Program-made: the position numbers and the translations under genes
Shown: positions 1-9,609 of the stretch, one piece after another
Numbering within the stretch: the stretch's first letter is position 1
Layout of the letters: each line of letters opens with the position of its first letter
Assembly: GCF_021555175.1 (NCBI RefSeq)
Contig: NZ_JAKGRW010000002.1
Coordinates: forward strand, 62,001-126,000
Direction: 5' to 3'
DNA: 64,000 nt
Source of the DNA: Nocardioides alcanivorans
GTDB lineage: Bacteria; Actinomycetota; Actinomycetes; Propionibacteriales; Nocardioidaceae
The notes under the pieces: model-generated
Databases searched by the model: none
The model's input: only the letters and a program-made list of their open reading frames with translations
Told to the model about the DNA's origin: nothing

Positions 1-1
1 A

Positions 2-304
2 GCTGTCGCCACCCTCGAACACCTTGAGGACCCAACCCGGCTCATGACCATCCAGATACAGAACGAGAACCTGATTGCATTCGAGGGAGATCGCGCGGTG
101 GTCACGGTCCCCGACCTGATCAGCATGATCGACATCGAGACGGCGACGCCGATGACCACGGAGTCGCTCCGGTACGGGCAGCGGGTACATGTGCTCGCAC
201 TCCCCGCTGCAGAGCGATGGCTCCTTCCTGATGGACTCGAGCTCGCTGGCCCGCGTGCGTTCGGGTACAACCTGGACTACGTGCCGTTCGGTGTTCACGC
301 ATGA
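2..304 (+). CDS. DUF917 family protein, C-terminal part (5' end outside window)
   Basis: The reading frame is already open at base 2 and ends at 304, so only the last ~100 residues are present. The C-terminus carries the family pattern NENLIAFEGD, VPDLISMID, LRYGQRVHVLALPA and GPRAFGYNLDYVPF. DUF917 proteins (some named S-methyl-thiohydantoin desulfurase) are usually encoded beside hydantoinase/oxoprolinase genes, as here: the stop overlaps the next start (ATGA). The internal ATG at 44 lies inside conserved sequence and is not the real start. Exact substrate is unknown; the neighbouring genes suggest a cyclic amide or hydantoin-like compound (inference). Confidence 0.8.
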   Translation, partial: AVATLEHLEDPTRLMTIQIQNENLIAFEGDRAVVTVPDLISMIDIETATPMTTESLRYGQRVHVLALPAAERWLLPDGLELAGPRAFGYNLDYVPFGVHA

Positions 305-1881
305 CCGGCCTCCGCGTTGGCATCGACGTCGGGGGAACCCACACCGATGCCGCAGCAATCGATGGCAAGGGAGGGGTCCTCGCTTGGCACAAGACTGCGA
401 CGACTCCCGACCCGTTCGATGGGATCACCACGGTTCTTGCACAACTGCTCGAGACGATTCCTCGTGAGGCGATCGAGTGCGTCGTCCTGGGAAGTACGCA
501 CCCCCTGAATGCGATCGTCCGGCGAATCGGTCTCACGCGTGTCGGCGCCTTGCGACTCGCTGCGCCGGCCACGACCTCGATCGCTCCCTTTGCCGGCTGG
601 CCAGCTGACCTGAAGGATGCGGTGTGCGGACCCGTCGAGGTCATTGGCGGCGGACATGAGTACGACGGCACGGAGATCGGTCCTCTCGATGAGGACGCGG
701 TAGCGACCTTTGCGCGCTCCTGCCAAGGGGTGGTTGAGGCCATCGCAATCACAGGCGTGAGCTCGCCTGCGAACCCGGCGCATGAGCTTCGCGCCAGAGC
801 GATCGTGGCGGGCATTCTGGGCGACGACGCCCTGGTGACCCTTGGTCATCAAGTGGGAGGTCTCGGCCTTCTCGAGCGTGAGAACTCGGCAATTCTGAAC
901 TCCGCTCTGACCAGCGTCGGTCGGGAGGTTGTCGAAGGATTGGATCGCGCTCTTGCCGGGTTGGGCATCGAGGCTCGTAGTTACCTCACGCAGAACGACG
1001 GGACGCTGCTGGCGGCCAAGGACGCGCTGCAGAAGCCGATCCTCACCATTGCTTCGGGACCGACGAATTCCATGCGCGGCGCCGCTCACCTCTCGGGGCT
1101 CAAGGACGCCATCGTCGTTGACGTCGGAGGTACCTCTACGGACTTCGGTCTCCTTGTCGATGGATTCCCGCGGGCCTCCGCGCTCGCAGTTGACATCGGT
1201 GGGGTCCGCACGAACTACCGGATGCCGGACCTCATCTCCATCGCGCTCGGCGGCGGGACGGTGGTCAAGGCAGCCGACCAGATCGGCCCCGATAGCGTCG
1301 GACACCGCCTAGTGACCGAAGCCTTGGTCTTCGGGGGAGCCACGGCCACGTTGACCGACGTCTCCGTCGGGGCAGGCCGCGCCCAAATCGGCGACCCAAA
1401 CCTTGCAGACGCAATGTCTGGATCACTCGTGGACGCAGTTAGCGGCTGGGTTGACGCCCAAATTGCCACCAACATCGATCGCATCAAGGTCGCACGAGTG
1501 AACCTCCCGGTCATCGCTGTCGGCGGTGGGGCGCACCTGATCGCAGACGAGATCGCAGGTGCGAGCGAAGTGCTTCGGTTCGAGCACGCCACGGTCGCCA
1601 ATGCCATCGGCGCCGCCGTCGCAGAAGCTCAAGGCACTATCGACCGCGTCTTCGCCTTCGACGAGTCGAGCCGTGAGGAGTGCCTCGAACAAGCGCGAAC
1701 TGAAGCGCGAGAGCTTGCGGTGGCCGCCGGAGCAGCTCGGGAACTAGTGCGGATCGTCGAGTTGGTCGAGATCCCACTCGCATACATGCCGAACGCCGCC
1801 ACTCGGGTTGTGGTCAAGGCAGTGGGACCAGCCACCTCGGCTGGTTCCGGTCCTTCCGAAGACCAAAGCCCGAAGAAATAG
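301..1881 (+). CDS. Hydantoinase/oxoprolinase family protein (HyuA-like)
   Basis: This 526-aa protein begins with the sugar-kinase/actin-like phosphate-binding motif GIDVGGTHTDAAAID, and a second nucleotide-binding signature VVDVGGTSTDFGLL lies near residue 275, both typical of the ATP-dependent hydantoinase_A/oxoprolinase family. A glycine-rich AVGGGAHLIADEIAG stretch occurs near residue 405. Family members open hydantoin or 5-oxoproline rings using ATP. The start ATG at 301 overlaps the DUF917 stop, so the two are translationally coupled. It lies upstream of a complete ABC importer in the same direction, suggesting uptake and ring opening of one substrate. The substrate cannot be read from sequence. 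Confidence 0.85.
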   Translation: MTGLRVGIDVGGTHTDAAAIDGKGGVLAWHKTATTPDPFDGITTVLAQLLETIPREAIECVVLGSTHPLNAIVRRIGLTRVGALRLAAPATTSIAPFAGWPADLKDAVCGPVEVIGGGHEYDGTEIGPLDEDAVATFARSCQGVVEAIAITGVSSPANPAHELRARAIVAGILGDDALVTLGHQVGGLGLLERENSAILNSALTSVGREVVEGLDRALAGLGIEARSYLTQNDGTLLAAKDALQKPILTIASGPTNSMRGAAHLSGLKDAIVVDVGGTSTDFGLLVDGFPRASALAVDIGGVRTNYRMPDLISIALGGGTVVKAADQIGPDSVGHRLVTEALVFGGATATLTDVSVGAGRAQIGDPNLADAMSGSLVDAVSGWVDAQIATNIDRIKVARVNLPVIAVGGGAHLIADEIAGASEVLRFEHATVANAIGAAVAEAQGTIDRVFAFDESSREECLEQARTEARELAVAAGAARELVRIVELVEIPLAYMPNAATRVVVKAVGPATSAGSGPSEDQSPKK

Positions 1882-1892
1882 GAGGAGTAAGA

Positions 1893-2954
1893 ATGCGTGC
1901 TCGAAAGTTGATGGCCACACTGGCCGCGTTGGCCGCCACCGCGATGATGGCAGCCTGTTCCACGGGATCGACGGGCAACGGCTCGTCCGCATCCGATTCG
2001 AACACCCTCGCCGCGCCCACCAAGGCTCCAGACGGTCCACTCAAGGGCAAGAAGATCTTGTACGTCGACGCCGTTCCTGGCAACCCGCTGATCGACGGAA
2101 TCGCGCAGGGGCTCCATGCATCGTTGAGCGCACAAGGCGCTGACTTCGCTCGCGTATTCCAGGTCAATGCCAATAACCAGTTCGATCTCGCTGCCGGCAA
2201 CCAGCGGATCACTGAGGGCATCGCGCAGAAGGTCGACGCGATCATCCTGTTTCCGTCGGCAGGTGCTGGCGCCAAGCCCGGGATCGATGCTGCGCGCAAC
2301 GCAGGGATTCCCATCTTCACCATCGAAGCCAACCGTGATCTCCCAGATGTCGACGGTGCACTCCGATGGCCCGACGCCGCTCGCGGCAAGGAGGCCGCCG
2401 AGGCTCTCGCCGAAGCTGCGGGGGGATCGGGCGAGGCGGCCGTCATCTCCGGGGTTGCGACACAGAACATCGACGACGCTGTTCAAGCAGCGGAGGAGGG
2501 TCTAGAGGCCGCCGGCATGACACTCGTCGGTGACTCGGAGGAGCAGCGCAACCTGCAGGACGACGCTCCCGGTGCCCAGGAGATTGCAACTGCACTCCTC
2601 CAGCAGTACCCCGAGCTGAAGGCACTGATGGTGTTCAACGCGAACTCTGCAACGGGCGCGATCGCGGCCGCGCGCCAGCTCGGTCGGACTGACGTCGTCA
2701 TCGGGACGCTAGGTGGTGAGGATGCAAACATCGACCAGCTGAAGAGCGGCCAGCTCGCCGTCGCGTACGACTTCAACGGCTACGCGTACGGCACCACCTT
2801 CGGGCCCCTGGCTGCGGACGTCGTTCAGGGCAAGACGCTTGAGAACAAGATCATCGACGCTCCTCTCGGAAAGCTCTACACCGAGGAGAACGCCGACGAG
2901 TACGTTCCGGCCGCTGAGCGTTTCCGCTATGTGAAGATCCCGTCGGGCTTCTGA
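1893..2954 (+). CDS. ABC transporter substrate-binding lipoprotein (ribose/sugar-type, periplasmic-binding-protein fold 1)
   Basis: 353 aa with a lipoprotein signal: basic MRARK start, hydrophobic stretch and lipobox MAAC with the lipidated Cys near residue 22. The mature part has the type I periplasmic-binding-protein layout (ILYVDAVPGNPLIDGIAQGL, DAIILFPSAG, GIPIFTIEANRD, LMVFNANSATGAIAAARQLG). A strong ribosome site, AGGAGG-like, lies just before the ATG at 1893. It is directly followed by the ATPase and permease genes, so it is the receptor of that importer. The sugar-type family also includes importers of nucleosides and other small polar compounds; the hydantoinase neighbours argue for a non-sugar ligand (inference). 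Confidence 0.85.
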   Translation: MRARKLMATLAALAATAMMAACSTGSTGNGSSASDSNTLAAPTKAPDGPLKGKKILYVDAVPGNPLIDGIAQGLHASLSAQGADFARVFQVNANNQFDLAAGNQRITEGIAQKVDAIILFPSAGAGAKPGIDAARNAGIPIFTIEANRDLPDVDGALRWPDAARGKEAAEALAEAAGGSGEAAVISGVATQNIDDAVQAAEEGLEAAGMTLVGDSEEQRNLQDDAPGAQEIATALLQQYPELKALMVFNANSATGAIAAARQLGRTDVVIGTLGGEDANIDQLKSGQLAVAYDFNGYAYGTTFGPLAADVVQGKTLENKIIDAPLGKLYTEENADEYVPAAERFRYVKIPSGF

Positions 2955-2955
2955 A

Positions 2956-4524
2956 ATGAGTTCAGCGCACCTGTTGGACGGCGTGCTGGGGCCCAGCGCC
3001 CCGGCGGCCGCGATTCGCGACGTCATCATGCAGTTCGGGGAGACGACAGCTCTGAACCGCGTCAGCTTTGACCTCGCACGAGGCAAGGTCACAGCGATTG
3101 TCGGAGCCAACGGTTCGGGCAAGTCCACTTTGTTGAAGGTGCTGGCCGGCGCCCTCAACCCCACGGACGGCGGGATAGTAGGGCCACATGGCGGACGCGT
3201 GGCCAACGTCCCGACGGCCTTGGCGGAGGGCATTGCGCTCGTGCCGCAGGAACCGACAGTAGCTGGGCACCTCGCTGTCTGGCAGAACATCATGCTCGGT
3301 CGAAGCGATGCGAGCCAGAGAGGCTTCTTGCGGGATCGCCATGCGCGGGTGCTCGCAACCGATGCGATCGACGGCCTCCTCCCAGCATCGATTCTGGATG
3401 CGCCTGCGTCGACGCTGAGCAAATCGACCCTGCAGTTGATTCAGATCGCCGCAGCAATTGCCAAAGAGCCCGAGTTGCTGCTCCTCGACGAGCCGACTGC
3501 AGTCTTGGACGAGGATGGCGTCGAGGCTCTCCATCGGCTCATCCGCCGACTGATCGACAGGGGGCGATCAGTGGTGATCGTGTCACACCGACTGCGCGAC
3601 GTCCTCGAACTTGCAGACAACATCGTCGCTCTAGCAGCCGGCAACGCTGTCTACAACGGTGCTGCAGCGAGTCACAGCCAGCACGAGATCCTCACGCTCA
3701 TGTCGAGCGAGGCAAAGCCGCGCGCTGCAACTGAGCGTACGGCTCCTACTGACGTCGTCCTGCAAGCCATGAACATTCGCGGGCTCCGAGGCCTCAACAT
3801 CGACAGCCTGTCTGTGCGCAGTGGCGAGATCGTCGGCATCGCGGGTCAAAGCGGAAGCGGGCGCTCGCGTCTTGCGGCGATCCTCGGCGGTGCCTACTCG
3901 GCTGAGGGTCAGGTGCAGGTCAACGGCCGCGAGATCCGTCTCGGGAGTGTGACTTCTGCGAAGGCACACGGAGTTGCGTACGTACCCGAGGACCGCCAGG
4001 GCTGCGCGATGATGGCGAATCAGACTGCCGCGCAGAACATGATCCTCGGTCGGCGTGATGCCAATTTGCACCGGGGTCCGTTCAGAAGACGACGAGCCGA
4101 GCGCGCCAACGCTCTACAGCTGATGGAACAGTTCGATGTTCGTCCGGCAGAGCCTGATCGTCCAGGAGCCCTGTTCTCCGGTGGCAACCAGCAGAAGCTG
4201 GTCATCGCACGCGCACTCTCGTGGGGCCCCGAAGTGGTTGTGGTCGACGAGCCGACGCAAGGCGTCGATCGCGAAGCCCGCCAAATCATCCATGACGGGC
4301 TGTTCGAAGCAGCTTCCCGCGGCGCTGCCGTCGTCGCCGTCTGCAGTGAGTTCGACGAACTCTTTGATCTCGCGGACCGGATCGTCGTCCTGCGCGATGG
4401 CGAAATCGTGCTGCAGGGCCACCGCGACGAGATCACCGCAGACGACGTCCTGGCAGTCTCACTCGGCGCCCACCACTCCGACCCTGACTTCGAGTCCACT
4501 ACTGAGGGAGCTTCACATGTCTGA
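2956..4524 (+). CDS. ABC transporter ATP-binding protein with two ATPase domains (RbsA/XylG-like)
   Basis: 522 aa containing two fused nucleotide-binding domains as in RbsA/XylG. Domain 1 has Walker A GANGSGKST (residues 50-58) and Walker B LLLLDEPTAV, but its signature is LSKSTLQLI rather than LSGGQ-like. Domain 2 has a degenerate Walker A GQSGSGRSR, a good signature FSGGNQQKLVIARAL and Walker B VVVVDEPTQGVD. Asymmetric degeneracy of this kind is normal in the family. The start follows the receptor stop by one base and the stop overlaps the permease start, so the importer genes form one transcription unit. Confidence 0.9.
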   Translation: MSSAHLLDGVLGPSAPAAAIRDVIMQFGETTALNRVSFDLARGKVTAIVGANGSGKSTLLKVLAGALNPTDGGIVGPHGGRVANVPTALAEGIALVPQEPTVAGHLAVWQNIMLGRSDASQRGFLRDRHARVLATDAIDGLLPASILDAPASTLSKSTLQLIQIAAAIAKEPELLLLDEPTAVLDEDGVEALHRLIRRLIDRGRSVVIVSHRLRDVLELADNIVALAAGNAVYNGAAASHSQHEILTLMSSEAKPRAATERTAPTDVVLQAMNIRGLRGLNIDSLSVRSGEIVGIAGQSGSGRSRLAAILGGAYSAEGQVQVNGREIRLGSVTSAKAHGVAYVPEDRQGCAMMANQTAAQNMILGRRDANLHRGPFRRRRAERANALQLMEQFDVRPAEPDRPGALFSGGNQQKLVIARALSWGPEVVVVDEPTQGVDREARQIIHDGLFEAASRGAAVVAVCSEFDELFDLADRIVVLRDGEIVLQGHRDEITADDVLAVSLGAHHSDPDFESTTEGASHV

Positions 4525-5512
4525 CGTTGCAACGAAACCTTCGGTGGTCGCGTCACATCCGCACTCTGCACCTCCGAGGCGCCGTGGAGTCGCTCTGCGG
4601 CAGCAGGGGATGTTCCTAGGAGTCGTGGCGCTGATGTTCGCCGGAGCCTTGGCCTTCATCCCCGCCATGCGCGATGGCAACTACCTGATGATTCAGCTCT
4701 CGGCGTACTCGGCGATTGCGATCATGGCATTCGGACAGACGCTTGTGGTCCTGCAGGTTGGCTTCGATCTGTCGACCGGGGCGGTTCAGGGCTTCACCGG
4801 CGGGGTGGTTTACCTACTTGTCGGATGGCACTGGAACGACGGTCTCGTCATCGTCGGGGCGCTCGCCGTGTCCGCTTTCATCGGCGTCGTCATTCACGGG
4901 CTCCTGATCACCAAGTTGAAGATGAACTTTTTCATCGTCACCCTGGCGACCTTCACGATCCTTCCGAGCCTCCTCCGGGTCATCCTCGATGGTTCATCGA
5001 AGTCACTGACCAGCCCCGCGCTCGACTCCCTCGCGTACGGGGCGACCTTCGGCGTGCGAAACCAAGTTGTCCTGGCGGTCATCGTGTTCGCCATCCTGTG
5101 GGTGGTTTTGAACCTGACTGTCTTCGGACGAAACGTGTACGCCGTCGGAAGCAACAGGGAAGCGGCCCGTCTGGTCGGGGTCCGAGTCGGTCTCGTCACG
5201 ATCGCTTGCTACGGAATCTCGGCACTCTGTGCGGGCATCGCCGGCCTCATGCTCGTGGGAAATCTGGGTGCTGCGGATCCTGGCGCAGGTCTCGGGAACG
5301 AGTTCCTTGCACTGACCGCCGTGCTGCTTGGCGGAACCCGATTCTCAGGCGGCCAAGGATCGCTCTTCGGCACGGTCCTCGGCGTTGTATTCCTCGGGCT
5401 TCTAACCAATATGCTCCTACTCAGCGGGATGCCTCAGTTCTGGATCGGCGCAGTCCAGGGAGCGACCCTGCTGATCGCAGTTGCGGTCGACAAGGCCCGC
5501 CGAGAAGCCTGA
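4517..5512 (+). CDS. ABC transporter permease (RbsC family)
   Basis: 331 aa, highly hydrophobic with about nine to ten membrane segments. It includes the family signature around GQTLVVLQVGFDLSTGAVQG and the loop NREAARLVGVRVG that contacts the ATPase, followed by the conserved LLGGTRFSGGQGSLFGTVLG near the C-terminus. I chose the ATG at 4517, which overlaps the ATPase stop; the frame stays open further upstream but that sequence lies inside the ATPase gene. It is the last gene of the hydantoinase/importer operon and is convergent with the IclR regulator. Ligand unknown. Confidence 0.88.
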   Translation: MSDVATKPSVVASHPHSAPPRRRGVALRQQGMFLGVVALMFAGALAFIPAMRDGNYLMIQLSAYSAIAIMAFGQTLVVLQVGFDLSTGAVQGFTGGVVYLLVGWHWNDGLVIVGALAVSAFIGVVIHGLLITKLKMNFFIVTLATFTILPSLLRVILDGSSKSLTSPALDSLAYGATFGVRNQVVLAVIVFAILWVVLNLTVFGRNVYAVGSNREAARLVGVRVGLVTIACYGISALCAGIAGLMLVGNLGAADPGAGLGNEFLALTAVLLGGTRFSGGQGSLFGTVLGVVFLGLLTNMLLLSGMPQFWIGAVQGATLLIAVAVDKARREA

Positions 5513-5535
5513 CGAAGTCACACCAAGGAAGCCAT

Positions 5536-5550
5536 GCCTTCTCTGAAGGC
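5536..5550. terminator. Short hairpin between convergent genes
   Basis: GCCTTC-TCT-GAAGGC forms a 6-bp perfect stem with a three-base loop in the 37-base gap between the permease and the convergent IclR gene. There is no clear T tract, so a terminator role is only plausible. Confidence 0.35.
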
Positions 5551-6308
5551 TAGATTGAGCTTCCGCCGACGCGCCGCGTGACCTCCGATGCGGTGCGCTT
5601 GACCCTGGCAACGAGCGCGTGCAGATCAGGCCCCGCTTCGGATGAGTACGTGATCGCTACTGCGGCCAGTGGCAGGCCGTTGTGGTCGAGTATCGGCACG
5701 GCTACTGAAGCCAGCCCCGGCGTGATTGCGCCATCCTCGATGGCGAATCCGCGTTGGCGGGTCTCGGCCAGAACTATGCGAAGCGCGCTCAGCGAACGGA
5801 GACCGTTGCCGTGTCTCTCGACGAAGGACTGCCGGTCGGGATAGAGGGCGCGCACCTGAGCTGCAGGGAGTCCGGCGAGAATGGCTCGTCCACTGGCTGT
5901 GAGATGTGCAGGAAGTCGTACGCCTACGTCGGTCACAAGCGGTGGTCGACCCGGGGCACGCTCCTCGATCACGTAGAGGACGTCCCGCCCGTGAGGAACT
6001 GCCAGATGGGCGGATTCGCCAACCGCGTCAGCCAGAGAAGCCAGGGGTCGACGAGCCAATCGTTGAAGGGGCGCTTGACGGCTGTATCCGCTGCCGACCT
6101 CGAAGGCGGCGACCCCCAGTCCATACCGTTGCTCATCAACAAGATGAGTGATGAAGCCCTCTTCGATCATGGTGTTCATCAGGTGGTAGGCGCTCGACCT
6201 TGGAAGTGCACACGCTTGGGTGATCCGGCTCAGCGGAACAGGGTCTGGCTGCGATGCCAAAAAACGGAGCACACGCAAGGCGTTCGTCGCGGCTGGCATT
6301 TGGCCCAT
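5550..6308 (-). CDS. IclR family transcriptional regulator
   Basis: 252 aa from the ATG at 6308. An N-terminal winged helix-turn-helix (ALRVLRFLASQPDP, LSRITQACALPRSSAYHLMN) is followed by the IclR effector domain (LADAVGESAHLAVPHGRDVLYV, RLPAHLTASGRAILAGL, GFAIEDGAITPGLASVAVPI). An alternative ATG at 6332 adds eight residues, but it overlaps the TCTCA-TGAGA inverted repeat, so 6308 is preferred. It is divergent from hutH and convergent with the hydantoinase/importer operon, placing it to control hut, the importer, or both. IclR proteins commonly regulate catabolic operons next to them. The effector is not known; urocanate or another histidine breakdown product is a reasonable guess. Confidence 0.85.
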   Translation of the reverse strand: MGQMPAATNALRVLRFLASQPDPVPLSRITQACALPRSSAYHLMNTMIEEGFITHLVDEQRYGLGVAAFEVGSGYSRQAPLQRLARRPLASLADAVGESAHLAVPHGRDVLYVIEERAPGRPPLVTDVGVRLPAHLTASGRAILAGLPAAQVRALYPDRQSFVERHGNGLRSLSALRIVLAETRQRGFAIEDGAITPGLASVAVPILDHNGLPLAAVAITYSSEAGPDLHALVARVKRTASEVTRRVGGSSI

Positions 6309-6326
6309 GCTCACAGGGTAGATGAA

Positions 6327-6340
6327 TCTCATATCTGAGA
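6327..6340. promoter_or_regulatory. Candidate IclR operator in the iclR-hutH divergent region
   Basis: TCTCA-TATC-TGAGA is a perfect 5-bp inverted repeat in the only intergenic space between the IclR gene and hutH. Location and symmetry fit a regulator site; no consensus was tested. Confidence 0.35.
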
Positions 6341-6395
6341 CTCTTTTGGGGAGCGTCCGGTAGCGCGAGCGATCCCAACAGCGTTCGCTAGAGCT

Positions 6396-7955
6396 ATGGA
6401 CAACAACGCAATTCAAGTTGGGGTAGGACCGGTTGGGTTCGCCGAGCTTTCGGCTGTCGCTCGCCGGGGCTACGGCGTCCAGCTGGCTCCGGATGCGGTG
6501 GACGCAATCAACCACGGGCGCGAGATCGTGGAGAGGCTTGCCGCGAGTGAGACTCCCGTGTATGGGATCTCCACGGGATTCGGAGCGCTGGCGACCCGGC
6601 ACATCCCGACCGAGATGCGCGCCCAGCTGCAGAAGTCATTGGTGCGCTCGCACGCGGCCGGCTCCGGGACCGAGGTCGAGCGAGAGGTCGTCCGCGGCCT
6701 CATGCTGCTGCGGCTCTCGACGCTGGCGACCGGCCACACAGGCATCCGGCTGGAGACTGCCGAGCTGATGGCCGCGATGCTGAGCGCAGGCCTCACCCCA
6801 GTCGTCCACGAGTATGGCTCGCTCGGCTGCTCCGGCGACCTGGCGCCGCTCTCACACTGCGCCCTCGCGCTGATCGGCGAGGGCTGGGTGCGGGACTCCG
6901 AAGGCACCCGGCTGCCCGCGGCCCGGGCGTTGGCCGCAGCCGCCCTGGCCCCGGTCGAGCTCGGTCCGAAGGAGGGCCTGGCGCTGATCAACGGCACTGA
7001 CGGCATGCTCGCGATGCTGGTGATGGCGCTGACCGACCTCGACCTGCTGCTGCGGACCGCGGACATCGCGGCCGCCATGTCGGTGGAGGGCCAGCTCGGC
7101 ACTGATCGCGTCTTCGCGGCCGAGCTGCAGAGCCTGCGCCCGCACCCCGGACAGGCGGACTCGGCCGCCAACCTGGTTGCACTGCTGGCGGACAGCGGCG
7201 TTGTCGCGTCGCACCGTGGACCGGACTGTCACCGGGTCCAGGACGCCTACTCGTTGCGGTGCTCGCCTCAGGTGCATGGCGCCGCGCGCGACACCCTGAC
7301 GCACTGTCGGCTGGTCGCGTCGCGGGAGCTGGAGTCGGCGGTTGACAACCCGGTCGTCCTGGGCACACCTGGCGGCGAAGGCCGGGTCGAGTCGAACGGG
7401 AACTTCCACGGCGCCCCGGTGGCCTACGTCCTCGACTTTGCGGCGATCGTCGCGGCCGATGTCGCCTCGATCAGCGAGCGGCGTACGGACCGGTTCCTCG
7501 ACAAGGCGCGCAACCACGGCCTGCCGCCGTTCCTCGCCGACGACCCCGGCGTGGACAGCGGGCACATGATCGCCCAATACACCCAGGCCGCTGTGGTCTC
7601 CGAGCTCAAGCGGCTCGCGGCTCCGGCCAGTGTCGACTCGATCCCGTCCTCGGCGATGCAGGAGGACCACGTCTCGATGGGGTGGTCGGCGGCCCGGAAG
7701 CTGCGCCGCTCGGTCGACGGGCTCACCCGGGTGCTGGCGATCGAGCTGCTGACGGCGGCACGGGCGCTCGACCTCCGGGCGCCGCTGCAGCCCTCGCCGG
7801 CGACCGGTGCCGTCGTGCGACTGCTTCGCGAGAGCGGCATCGAGGGTCCGGGCCCGGACCGGCACCTGTCGCCGGAGATTGAGATGTGCGTCGAGCTCGT
7901 CCGCAGCGGAGCCGTCCTGGCAGCAGTAGAAGACACGATCGGAGAACTTCAGTGA
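6396..7955 (+). CDS. hutH: Histidine ammonia-lyase
   Basis: 519 aa, usual length. The enzyme deaminates L-histidine to urocanate. The conserved [10 protein letters not shown] with the catalytic Tyr (residue 56), the prosthetic-group loop [27 protein letters not shown] and QEDHVSMGW are all present. The triad that cyclises to MIO is Cys-Ser-Gly (145-147) rather than the common Ala-Ser-Gly; as I recall, actinobacterial enzymes of this type also show this, and it should still allow MIO formation. First gene of the hut operon; its TGA overlaps the GTG of hutU. The divergent IclR gene and palindrome upstream suggest control. Confidence 0.95.
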   Translation: MDNNAIQVGVGPVGFAELSAVARRGYGVQLAPDAVDAINHGREIVERLAASETPVYGISTGFGALATRHIPTEMRAQLQKSLVRSHAAGSGTEVEREVVRGLMLLRLSTLATGHTGIRLETAELMAAMLSAGLTPVVHEYGSLGCSGDLAPLSHCALALIGEGWVRDSEGTRLPAARALAAAALAPVELGPKEGLALINGTDGMLAMLVMALTDLDLLLRTADIAAAMSVEGQLGTDRVFAAELQSLRPHPGQADSAANLVALLADSGVVASHRGPDCHRVQDAYSLRCSPQVHGAARDTLTHCRLVASRELESAVDNPVVLGTPGGEGRVESNGNFHGAPVAYVLDFAAIVAADVASISERRTDRFLDKARNHGLPPFLADDPGVDSGHMIAQYTQAAVVSELKRLAAPASVDSIPSSAMQEDHVSMGWSAARKLRRSVDGLTRVLAIELLTAARALDLRAPLQPSPATGAVVRLLRESGIEGPGPDRHLSPEIEMCVELVRSGAVLAAVEDTIGELQ

Positions 7956-9607
7956 ACGACCGCCTCCCCATTCATGCCGCGCACGGCGCCACGCTGACGG
8001 CCCGCTCCTGGCAGACCGAAGCACCGCTGCGGATGCTGATGAACAACCTCGACCCGGAGAACGCCGAGCGCCCCGAGGACCTGGTCGTCTACGGCGGCAC
8101 CGGCAAGGCCGCGCGGAGCTGGGAGGCGTACGACGCCCTCGTCCGCACGCTGACCACGCTCGGCGACGACGAGACGATGCTCGTCCAGAGCGGCAAGCCC
8201 GTCGGCGTGATGCGGACGAGCCCGTGGGCGCCACGAGTCCTGATCGCAAACTCGAACCTCGTCGGCGACTGGGCCAACTGGGAGGAGTTCCGGCGGCTCG
8301 AAGACCTCGGGCTGACGATGTATGGTCAGATGACCGCGGGCTCGTGGATCTACATCGGCACGCAGGGGATCCTGCAGGGCACCTTCGAGACGTTCGCCGC
8401 GATCGCCGACAAGTCGTTCGGCGGGACGCTCGCCGGCACCATCACCCTGACCGCCGGTCTCGGGGGCATGGGCGGCGCGCAGCCGCTCGCGGTGACGATG
8501 AACGAAGGCGTCGCTATCTGCATCGACGTCGACCAGTCCCGGATCACCCGGCGCATCGAGCACCGCTACCTCAACGTCCAGGCGGACTCGCTCGAGCACG
8601 CAGTGCAGCTGGCTGTCGAGGCGCGCGACACCCGCAAGGCCCTGTCCATCGGCGTCCTGGGCAACGCCGCCGTCGATTTCCCGGCGCTGCTGGCCTCCGG
8701 TGCGCCGATCGACATCGTCACCGACCAGACCTCGGCGCACGACCCGCTCTCCTACCTGCCGGCCGGCGTCGCGTTCGACGACTGGCACGACGCGGCCGCG
8801 CGCGACCCCGAGGGCTTCACCAAGCAGGCGCAGGCCTCGATGGCGGCGCACGTGCGCGCGATGGTCGAGTTCGCCGATGCCGGTGCGGAGGTCTTCGACT
8901 ACGGCAACTCGATTCGCGACGAGGCCCGCAAGGGTGGCTACGACCGCGCGTTCGAGTTCCCCGGTTTCGTGCCGGCGTACATCCGGCCGCTGTTCTGCGA
9001 GGGCCGGGGACCGTTTCGCTGGGCGGCCCTGTCGGGCGACTCGGAGGACATCCGCAAGACCGACGAGGCGATCCTCGAGCTGTTCCCCGACAACGCCCGG
9101 CTGCACAAGTGGATCCGGATGGCGCAGGAGCGGGTGCAGTTCCAGGGGCTGCCGGCGCGGATCTGCTGGCTCGGGTACGGCGAGCGGCACCTGGCCGGCC
9201 TGAAGTTCAACGAGATGGTGGCTTCCGGTGAGCTCAAGGCCCCGATCGTGATCGGTCGCGACCACCTCGACTGCGGGTCGGTGGCCTCGCCCTACCGCGA
9301 GACCGAGGCGATGCTCGACGGCTCCGACGCGATCGCCGACTGGGCCCTGCTGAACGCCCTGGTGAACACCGCGTCCGGTGCCACTTGGGTGTCGATCCAC
9401 CACGGCGGAGGGGTCGGCATGGGACGGTCGATCCATGCGGGTCAGGTGTGTGTCGCCGACGGCACCGAGCTGGCCGCGGAGAAGATCGAGCGAGTGCTCA
9501 CCAACGACCCGGGCATGGGCGTGATCCGGCACGCCGACGCCGGCTACGGCCGCGCCGACGAGGTCGCGGCCGAGCGCGGCGTCCGCATCCCGATGGCAGA
9601 GGGCTGA
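7952..9607 (+). CDS. hutU: Urocanate hydratase
   Basis: 551 aa, standard family size. It converts urocanate to 4-imidazolone-5-propanoate using tightly bound NAD+. Family hallmarks include [17 protein letters not shown], the NAD-binding [14 protein letters not shown] and the C-terminal [16 protein letters not shown] and [11 protein letters not shown]. The start is the GTG at 7952, which overlaps the hutH stop and gives the normal N-terminus; sequence upstream in this frame belongs to hutH. The M20 amidohydrolase gene follows after two bases. Confidence 0.96.
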   Translation: MNDRLPIHAAHGATLTARSWQTEAPLRMLMNNLDPENAERPEDLVVYGGTGKAARSWEAYDALVRTLTTLGDDETMLVQSGKPVGVMRTSPWAPRVLIANSNLVGDWANWEEFRRLEDLGLTMYGQMTAGSWIYIGTQGILQGTFETFAAIADKSFGGTLAGTITLTAGLGGMGGAQPLAVTMNEGVAICIDVDQSRITRRIEHRYLNVQADSLEHAVQLAVEARDTRKALSIGVLGNAAVDFPALLASGAPIDIVTDQTSAHDPLSYLPAGVAFDDWHDAAARDPEGFTKQAQASMAAHVRAMVEFADAGAEVFDYGNSIRDEARKGGYDRAFEFPGFVPAYIRPLFCEGRGPFRWAALSGDSEDIRKTDEAILELFPDNARLHKWIRMAQERVQFQGLPARICWLGYGERHLAGLKFNEMVASGELKAPIVIGRDHLDCGSVASPYRETEAMLDGSDAIADWALLNALVNTASGATWVSIHHGGGVGMGRSIHAGQVCVADGTELAAEKIERVLTNDPGMGVIRHADAGYGRADEVAAERGVRIPMAEG

Positions 9608-9609
9608 CG

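Noticed and set aside
6396..7955. HutH being inactive because it lacks Ala-Ser-Gly
   Set aside because: Cys-Ser-Gly at 145-147 still supplies the Ser and Gly for cyclisation and, from memory, occurs in actinobacterial enzymes of this family.
6852..9532. Long minus-strand frames across hutH and hutU
   Set aside because: They oppose highly conserved hut genes and show no family motifs.
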